The notes below the pieces were generated by a model. It ran no database searches. It worked only from the letters and a program-made list of their open reading frames with translations, and was not told where the DNA came from. Below are positions 1 to 3,204 of a stretch of DNA of 5,105 nt, one piece after another. This stretch comes from Pseudomonadota bacterium (GTDB taxonomy: Bacteria > Pseudomonadota > Gammaproteobacteria > Competibacterales > Competibacteraceae): contig JAGTSD010000158.1 of assembly GCA_018262135.1 (NCBI GenBank), forward strand, positions 1 through 5,105. Direction: 5' to 3'. Made by a program: the position numbers and the translations under genes. Within the stretch, counting starts at the first letter, position 1; each line of letters begins with the position of its first letter.

Positions 1-105
1 CACTCGGTCAAGCTCTACGCCAGTACTGGGGTGTCCACTCGTATCGGCACCGATTCCGACACCATCGGCATCGCGTGGCAGTACCGCTGGGGCGGCGGGC
101 TTTAG
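1..105 (+). CDS. C-terminal end of an outer-membrane transporter, MetA-pathway (phenol degradation) family, 5' partial
   Basis: The reading frame is open from the first base and ends at TAG 103-105, giving 34 residues that finish in WQYRWGGGL. The tail alternates polar and hydrophobic residues (SVKLYASTGV, then TIGIAWQYRW), as in the last two strands of a beta barrel. The pattern of a SVKLYASTGV-like strand, a T-R-x-G-x-D turn and a closing QYRWG strand is what I know from the C-terminus of the 'putative MetA-pathway of phenol degradation' transporter family, whose members are thought to let hydrophobic compounds cross the outer membrane. The identification rests on this short tail only. The gene converges on the leftward SpoIIAA-like gene with 34 bp between the stop codons, and I see no convincing terminator hairpin in that gap. 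It could be another small barrel protein; the family call is moderately firm and the substrate is unknown. Confidence 0.7.
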   Translation, partial: HSVKLYASTGVSTRIGTDSDTIGIAWQYRWGGGL

Positions 106-139
106 AGGGTTGCCGGGAATGGTACGACTGGGTAATCCC

Positions 140-502
140 TCAGCTCATCAGCCAGGCGCGCGCCAGTTCCAGGTCGGTTTCGGGGAAAAACCGGGCTTCG
201 GCTTGCCGGTAATCGGCGAAGAGAAACACCTGCATTTCGTCTTGCCAGCGCGGTTCGCCTACCACCGCGATTCTTTCGATGTCGTGGTCATGCCTGAAGA
301 AGAAGCTGACGTCGCCCCACTGATCGCCGGGTTCCCATCCGGCGAAATTTTCCAACTGGATCAATATCCTGACCTTGCCGGAGGCAAAGACATTCCCGGT
401 TTCGACCTGGGTCAGGAAAGTCTGAAATTCAGCCCAGGTCAGCAGTCCGCTCAGGGTGATCCGGTGAACCCGGTCCGCGATTGGATGCGACGAGATCGTC
501 AT
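140..502 (-). CDS. SpoIIAA-like (STAS-type) small protein, 120 aa
   Basis: This is a complete 120-residue protein starting at ATG 502-500 and stopping at TGA 142-140. An AGGGGG ribosome-binding site lies 5 nt before the ATG, and the protein has no signal peptide or membrane segment. The sequence follows the SpoIIAA-like fold family (PF11964 type): an early strand-turn with LSGLLTWAEF (residues 17-26), a central strand KVRILIQLENFAGWEPGD (43-60), then IERIAVVGEPRWQDEM (75-90), and a C-terminal RFFPETDLELARAWL (104-118), which matches the usual ending 'R-x-F-x-x-x-E-x-x-x-A-x-x-W-L'. Relatives resemble anti-sigma-factor antagonists and lipid-binding STAS/SEC14 folds, but their roles are mostly unknown. 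The conserved phosphorylatable serine of true SpoIIAA cannot be assigned here. It is last in a leftward cluster, 97 bp behind the Trp-x-Asn peptide gene and across a strong hairpin, so it may be transcribed at a lower level or by readthrough. A much longer frame runs upstream of this ATG across the peptide repeats, but it is low-complexity Arg/Gly and not credible. Confidence 0.88.
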   Translation of the reverse strand: MTISSHPIADRVHRITLSGLLTWAEFQTFLTQVETGNVFASGKVRILIQLENFAGWEPGDQWGDVSFFFRHDHDIERIAVVGEPRWQDEMQVFLFADYRQAEARFFPETDLELARAWLMS

Positions 503-535
503 GATGGCCCCCTGTTTCAATGTTGCTGTAACAAA

Positions 536-574
536 CAGGCCGCGCGGTTTGCCGGAAGCGCTCCGCGCGGCCTG
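536..574 (-). terminator. Strong hairpin between the WxN-peptide gene and the SpoIIAA-like gene; likely terminator or attenuator
   Basis: CAGGCCGCGCGG at 536-547 is repeated as its exact reverse complement at 563-574, giving a perfect 12-bp stem around a 15-nt loop. Read leftward, it starts 26 bp after the stop of the peptide gene and is followed by TTTGTTAC, a short and interrupted U-run. That resembles an intrinsic terminator with a weak tail. Such a structure could let the precursor gene be expressed well above the downstream SpoIIAA-like gene, or protect the 3' end of its mRNA. It is too GC-rich and too perfect to be chance, but termination itself is inferred. Confidence 0.6.
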
Positions 575-600
575 GAAGTCAATGGAATGCACGGGATCGC

Positions 601-1008
601 TTAATAGCGGTTGACCCAGGCGGAACCACCGCCGCCGTAGCGGTTGATCCAGCCGCCGCCGCCGTTGATCCAGCCGCCACCACCGCCGTTGATCCAGCCG
701 CCGCCGCCGTAGCGGTAGGCGCCGCCGCCGTTGGCCCAGGCGCCGCCACCGCCGGCCCGGTTGGCCCAGCCACCGCCGCCGTAACGGTTGGCCCAGCCGC
801 CCCGCCCACCGACCGCAGCGGAGCCGCCGTAACCACGAGCGGCGGCCCAGGCCCGCGCGGGGTCGGCATGGGTCAACGCGCCGCCCAGCAGCACGCCGCC
901 GATTACTGCCTGCGACCACTTGCCCAGCCCGCGCAGAAACTGCCGCCGTTCCTCGGTCACCAACGCTTCGGCTGGTTCGGGATGCGCCATCTCATGTTGA
1001 TCAGTCAT
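601..1008 (-). CDS. Gly-rich peptide with seven Trp-x-Asn motifs and Tat-like signal; candidate cyclophane (triceptide, GrrA/OscA1-like) RiPP precursor
   Basis: The protein has 135 residues, from ATG 1008-1006 to TAA 603-601; GGAG at 1019-1016 lies 7 nt before the ATG and fixes the start. Residues 1-20 are acidic and polar. RRQFLR at 21-26 matches the twin-arginine consensus and is followed by a mildly hydrophobic stretch (34-46) and A-R-A at 51-53, a plausible signal-peptidase site. The rest is about one-half glycine and carries seven Trp-x-Asn tripeptides: WAN at 72, 81 and 91; WIN at 105, 113 and 120; WVN at 131. Linkers are GGGG, often NRYGGGG. There is no cysteine. Known biology: radical-SAM/SPASM enzymes crosslink an aromatic residue to the residue two positions later in such repeats, forming three-residue cyclophanes. 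Inference: this is a substrate of that kind, possibly modified and folded in the cytoplasm before Tat export. No maturase is visible nearby. The gene starts 13 bp after the NTF2-like gene, implying co-transcription. The alternative is an unmodified Gly-rich surface protein. Confidence 0.75.
   Translation of the reverse strand: MTDQHEMAHPEPAEALVTEERRQFLRGLGKWSQAVIGGVLLGGALTHADPARAWAAARGYGGSAAVGGRGGWANRYGGGGWANRAGGGGAWANGGGAYRYGGGGWINGGGGGWINGGGGWINRYGGGGSAWVNRY
610..795 (-). repeat. Imperfect tandem repeats encoding W-x-N/Gly4 units
   Basis: This is the core-coding part of the peptide gene, from Trp72 to Asn133. At DNA level the three WIN units share an identical 15-base stretch, GTTGATCCAGCCGCC (plus strand), at 643-657, 664-678 and 688-702. 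The WAN units share GTTGGCCCAG, and GCCGCC tracts encode the glycine linkers. Spacing between successive tryptophans is 9, 10, 14, 8, 7 and 11 residues, so units vary in length. The widest gap contains AYRYGGGG, which looks like a unit that has lost its Trp-x-Asn. The pattern suggests growth by local duplication followed by drift. The same composition creates long false reading frames on both strands here. Confidence 0.85.
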
Positions 1009-1021
1009 GGCTGTTCTCCGC

Positions 1022-1618
1022 TTACGGGGCTTTCTTCGGCGCGGGTTCCGGTGCTGCCGCGGGGGCTGGAGCCGAGGTGTCCGTCGGCGCCTCCTCCGGA
1101 GGAGGCCCCTCATCTCCACTCACATTGGAAGTATGCAAAGCCTGGACTCGCCAGCCGTCCTTCTCCTTTTTCAAAACCGCCGAGACATTGAGCCCAAATT
1201 CACGGGGCTGACCGGAGGAGTCGCTATCCTTCATGTCGCAGGAAGCCATCAGCCAGGCGCTGTTTCCATCCTCGCTCCCCGACACGTTCGGACAATCATG
1301 CTTCAGAGAACCCGCTTTGAAGGTTTCAAAAAAATGCTGGTAGGCCTCTTCGATCGCCGCCTTGCCCTTCCAGAATTCGCCGGGACCGGTGCCCATCAGC
1401 GCCACGTTGGGCGAATCGGCGTAAAGCGCCATCAAGGCCTTGAGATCGTGCTTGTTCAGGGCATCATGATGCTGGCGCACCACCGCCCTGAGTTCTTCGC
1501 TGGCTTGCACCTTGGGTGCTTCGCTGGCCTTTTCAGGCTTTGGCGATTCCGCCGCCCAGACGGGGGCCGCCAAGGCGCAGCCCAATACAGAGGCCAGCAA
1601 AAGATTTTGTTTATTCAT
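1022..1618 (-). CDS. Exported NTF2/SnoaL-like protein with Pro/Ala-rich tail, 198 aa
   Basis: The protein runs from ATG 1618-1616 to TAA 1024-1022. A perfect AGGAGG (1631-1626) lies 7 nt before the ATG and decides the start; a longer frame upstream has no such site. Residues 1-22 form a clear Sec signal (MNK, a hydrophobic core, V-W-A before A23). A charged Lys/Glu/Pro linker (24-40) follows. Residues 41-163 look like an NTF2/SnoaL fold: a helix LRAVVRQHHDALNKHDLKALMALY, then ADSPNVALMGTGPGEFWKGKAAIEEAYQHFFETF, and the closing strands NVSAVLKKEKDGWRVQALHTSNV. C109 and C127 could form a disulfide in the periplasm. The tail (171-198) is rich in Pro, Ala and Glu and probably disordered. NTF2-like proteins range from enzymes to ligand-binding or assembly proteins, so no reaction can be assigned. 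It is first in the leftward cluster, 13 bp ahead of the Trp-x-Asn peptide gene, so a role in handling that peptide outside the inner membrane is possible but unproven. Confidence 0.85.
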   Translation of the reverse strand: MNKQNLLLASVLGCALAAPVWAAESPKPEKASEAPKVQASEELRAVVRQHHDALNKHDLKALMALYADSPNVALMGTGPGEFWKGKAAIEEAYQHFFETFKAGSLKHDCPNVSGSEDGNSAWLMASCDMKDSDSSGQPREFGLNVSAVLKKEKDGWRVQALHTSNVSGDEGPPPEEAPTDTSAPAPAAAPEPAPKKAP

Positions 1619-1673
1619 GAAAATTCCTCCTGATGACGTGTTGATGGGAGTTGAGGAGACTAACAATGACAAC

Positions 1674-1690
1674 GTGAACTGTTCATGAAC
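1674..1690. promoter_or_regulatory. Candidate operator: GTTCATGAAC palindrome with an adjoining half-site
   Basis: GTTCATGAAC at 1681-1690 is a perfect 10-bp palindrome. One base to its left, GTGAAC (1674-1679) forms a second near-inverted pair with GTTCAT, so three GAAC-type half-sites lie in 17 bp. The position is 56-72 bp before the start codon of the NTF2-like gene, right where a leftward promoter would be expected. It does not match the LexA spacings I know. A repressor or activator site is plausible but no regulator can be named. Confidence 0.35.
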
Positions 1691-1802
1691 CTTGGATACT
1701 CGAGCCATCACCAGAAAGCGTGCTGTCGCAACCGGCGCTCAGGACGGCGCACAGGGCAGGATGATGGGTCTTTTACGGTGGTCTCGGGTTGAAACGGAAA
1801 AA

Positions 1803-1884
1803 CGGGCTATACTTTTGGCAGGTCATCCATGGCAGTTAACGTCTGGACTACGATGGCGCTATCGCGCAAGTAGAGTATAGCCCG
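1803..1884. repeat. 11-bp perfect inverted repeat CGGGCTATACT, arms 60 bp apart
   Basis: CGGGCTATACT at 1803-1813 returns as its exact reverse complement AGTATAGCCCG at 1874-1884. The arms enclose 60 bp. Each arm contains TATACT facing inward on its own strand, so they could be paired -10 elements, two operator sites for a looping repressor controlling the efflux operon (start codon 85 bp downstream of the right arm), or the ends of a very short decayed mobile element. I see no flanking target duplication. The repeat itself is certain; its function is not. Confidence 0.45.
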
Positions 1885-1899
1885 CCCCAGGACCGATGC

Positions 1900-1926
1900 T
1901 TTCAAGGTCAATCTTCCGATTTCAAG
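1900..1926 (+). repeat. Direct repeat TTTCAAG, 20-bp period, upstream of the adaptor gene
   Basis: TTTCAAG occurs at 1900-1906 and 1920-1926, about two DNA turns apart, 43-69 bp before the GTG start of the adaptor gene. The inverse, TTGAAA, is at 1789-1794. Same-face spacing would suit a dimeric activator, but a 7-bp match may be chance. Confidence 0.25.
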
Positions 1927-1954
1927 ATTTTCCCCCAGTTTCCTATTCACCAAT

Positions 1955-1959
1955 GGGAG
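1955..1959 (+). promoter_or_regulatory. Ribosome-binding site fixing the GTG start of the adaptor gene
   Basis: GGGAG lies 9 nt before GTG 1969-1971. The next in-frame ATG (Met33 of this reading) falls inside the hydrophobic core of the signal peptide, so starting there would destroy it. The GTG is therefore the best start. Confidence 0.65.
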
Positions 1960-1968
1960 TTTCTTCTC

Positions 1969-3192
1969 GTGCGAGATTTGCGCTCTATTCATAAACCCAT
2001 ATCCCGATTTCAGCTCCGGCCAGGCGTCGGCGCCTTGCTGGCGGTCCTGCTGAGCGTTGGGCCAATGCTCGCGCTGGCGCAAACCTCGCCAGCTTCGGCC
2101 CGCCCTCCGACCCCGATCTCGGTGGTCGAGATCAAACCGGAGAATACCCCCGCGACCTTCGAGTTCACCGGCAAGACCGCCAGTTCCCGCCAGGTGGATA
2201 TCAACGCCCGGGTCGAGGGCTATCTCGAAAAGATCGCCTATACCGAGGGTAGCCTGGTGAAGGATGGCCAGTTGCTGTTCCAACTCGATCCCAAGCCCTT
2301 CCAGGCTGCGCTGGACAGTGCCAAGGCCAACCTGGCCCAGCAGGAAGCGGCATTGACGCGGGCCCGCCAAACCCTGGCGCGGGTCAAGCCGCTGGCCAAG
2401 CAAAACGCCGTCAGCCAGCAGGACCTGGATAACTCCACCGCCAACGTCCTGGAATCCGAGGCCAAGGTACAGGCGGCCAAGGCCGATGTCGAACAGGCGC
2501 AACTGAATCTGGGCTACACCACCATCCGGTCGCCGCTGACCGGCCTGTCCAGCAGCTCCAATTATCGCGAGGGTGCTCTGATCCGGTCGGGAGGCACCGG
2601 CAGCCAGCTCACCACCATCGTGCAGATCGATCCGATGTGGATCAATTTTGGTGTTGGCGAAAACGAAGTCCTGAAACTCAAGAGCCAATCGGAAGCTGGA
2701 CAAATCAGGGGACCCGGACTGGCCAAGGTGGAAGTGGAGCTGATTCTGGCCGACGGTACTTCGTATCCCCAGAAAGGCCGGATCACCTTCGTGGACCCGG
2801 TGGTCAACGCGCAGACCGGCACTTACAACATCCGCGCCGTGGTGCCCAACCCGGCTAATCAGTTAAGCCCCGGTCAGTTCGTGCGGGTGCAGATCAAGGG
2901 CGCGTTCCGGCCCAATGCGATCATGGTGCCGCAAGTGGCCGTGATGCAGGGGCCGAGTGGCAAGTTCGTATTCACGGTCGGCCCGGACAACACCGCTGTG
3001 CCCAAGCCGGTGCAGGTCGGCGACTGGTACGGCGATCAGTGGATCATCAATTCCGGCTTGGAACCCGGCGACCGGGTGGTGGTGGACGGCGCGGTGCGCC
3101 TGCAGCCCGGCGCGCCGGTGCAGATCAAGCCCGCCGCCGCGCCCGAGCCCGAGCCGGCGAAAGTCCCCAGCGCTACGCCGCTCAAACCCTGA
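1969..3192 (+). CDS. Periplasmic adaptor (membrane-fusion) subunit of an RND efflux pump, 407 aa
   Basis: This is a complete AcrA/MexE-type adaptor of normal length for the family. Residues 1-37 are a Sec signal (basic start, then GALLAVLLSVGPMLALA, cut before Q38). There is no cysteine at the cleavage point, so unlike AcrA it is not a lipoprotein. Domains in order: beta-barrel start with TFEFTGKTASSRQVDINARV (63-82), first lipoyl half VEGYLEKIAYTEGSLVKDGQ (82-101) ending in LFQLDPKPF, an alpha-helical coiled-coil hairpin (about 112-180, with AKQNAVSQQDLDNS at the tip), second lipoyl half LGYTTIRSPLTGL (181-193), beta-barrel with IDPMWINFGVGENE (220-233) and PGQFVRVQI (301-309), and a membrane-proximal domain around VPQVAVMQGPSGKFVFTV (320-337). 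The tail (386-407) is Pro-rich. The adaptor bridges the inner-membrane pump and an outer-membrane channel. The permease gene begins 12 bp later, so the pair form an operon. The substrate is unknown. Confidence 0.95.
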   Translation: MRDLRSIHKPISRFQLRPGVGALLAVLLSVGPMLALAQTSPASARPPTPISVVEIKPENTPATFEFTGKTASSRQVDINARVEGYLEKIAYTEGSLVKDGQLLFQLDPKPFQAALDSAKANLAQQEAALTRARQTLARVKPLAKQNAVSQQDLDNSTANVLESEAKVQAAKADVEQAQLNLGYTTIRSPLTGLSSSSNYREGALIRSGGTGSQLTTIVQIDPMWINFGVGENEVLKLKSQSEAGQIRGPGLAKVEVELILADGTSYPQKGRITFVDPVVNAQTGTYNIRAVVPNPANQLSPGQFVRVQIKGAFRPNAIMVPQVAVMQGPSGKFVFTVGPDNTAVPKPVQVGDWYGDQWIINSGLEPGDRVVVDGAVRLQPGAPVQIKPAAAPEPEPAKVPSATPLKP

Positions 3193-3204
3193 CGAGGGCG
3201 CCGC

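Larger units (their letters stand above)
1619..1968. other. 350-bp divergent intergenic region between the peptide cluster and the efflux operon
   Basis: No credible gene lies here: a 62-codon rightward frame at 1692-1880 has no ribosome-binding site and no recognisable sequence. The region must hold the promoters of both divergent units. I cannot point to a textbook sigma-70 promoter for either. TATACT occurs as a possible -10 on each strand (1808-1813 rightward, 1879-1874 leftward), but the nearest TTGAAA boxes sit 13 and 20 nt away, outside normal spacing. It also contains a GTTCATGAAC palindrome, an 11-bp inverted repeat 60 bp apart, a TTTCAAG direct repeat and a small 6-bp stem (AATCTT 1910-1915 with AAGATT 1924-1929). 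These are listed separately where useful. It is more AT-rich than the flanking genes, as expected for a regulatory region. Confidence 0.7.

Noticed and set aside
155..164. GGCGCGCGCC palindrome inside the SpoIIAA-like gene, considered as a terminator for the convergent gene
   Set aside because: It is a loopless 10-bp GC run in coding sequence (Ala-Arg-Ala) with no T-tract; ordinary for this base composition.
110..604. 164-codon rightward frame opposite the SpoIIAA-like gene
   Set aside because: It has no ribosome-binding site or family resemblance, and the opposite strand encodes a well-matched SpoIIAA-like protein.
610..795. GCC/GGC-rich repeats considered as a CRISPR array or REP-type intergenic repeat
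   Set aside because: There are no constant repeats with unique spacers, and the periodicity is explained by codons for Gly and Trp-x-Asn in an open reading frame.
503..919. Long leftward extension of the SpoIIAA-like frame (to 919), which would make a 259-residue protein
   Set aside because: The extension is out-of-frame reading of the WxN repeats, giving Arg/Gly/Leu low complexity, and it crosses the 12-bp hairpin. The ATG at 502 has its own ribosome-binding site and starts exactly where the family homology starts.
1009..1119. Upstream in-frame start for the WxN peptide (from 1119)
   Set aside because: It overlaps the end of the NTF2-like gene, yields an Arg-rich low-complexity stretch, and buries the twin-arginine signal. 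The ATG at 1008 has GGAG at correct spacing.
1626..1656. Possible sequestration of the AGGAGG ribosome-binding site by an upstream CTCCT in the NTF2-like leader
   Set aside because: Only five base pairs across a loop of about 20 nt; too weak to claim a riboregulator.
1807..2703. 298-codon minus-strand frame opposite the adaptor gene, spanning the intergenic region
   Set aside because: The coding signal is on the other strand, where a full-length adaptor with all domains is present; the antisense product has no recognisable motif.
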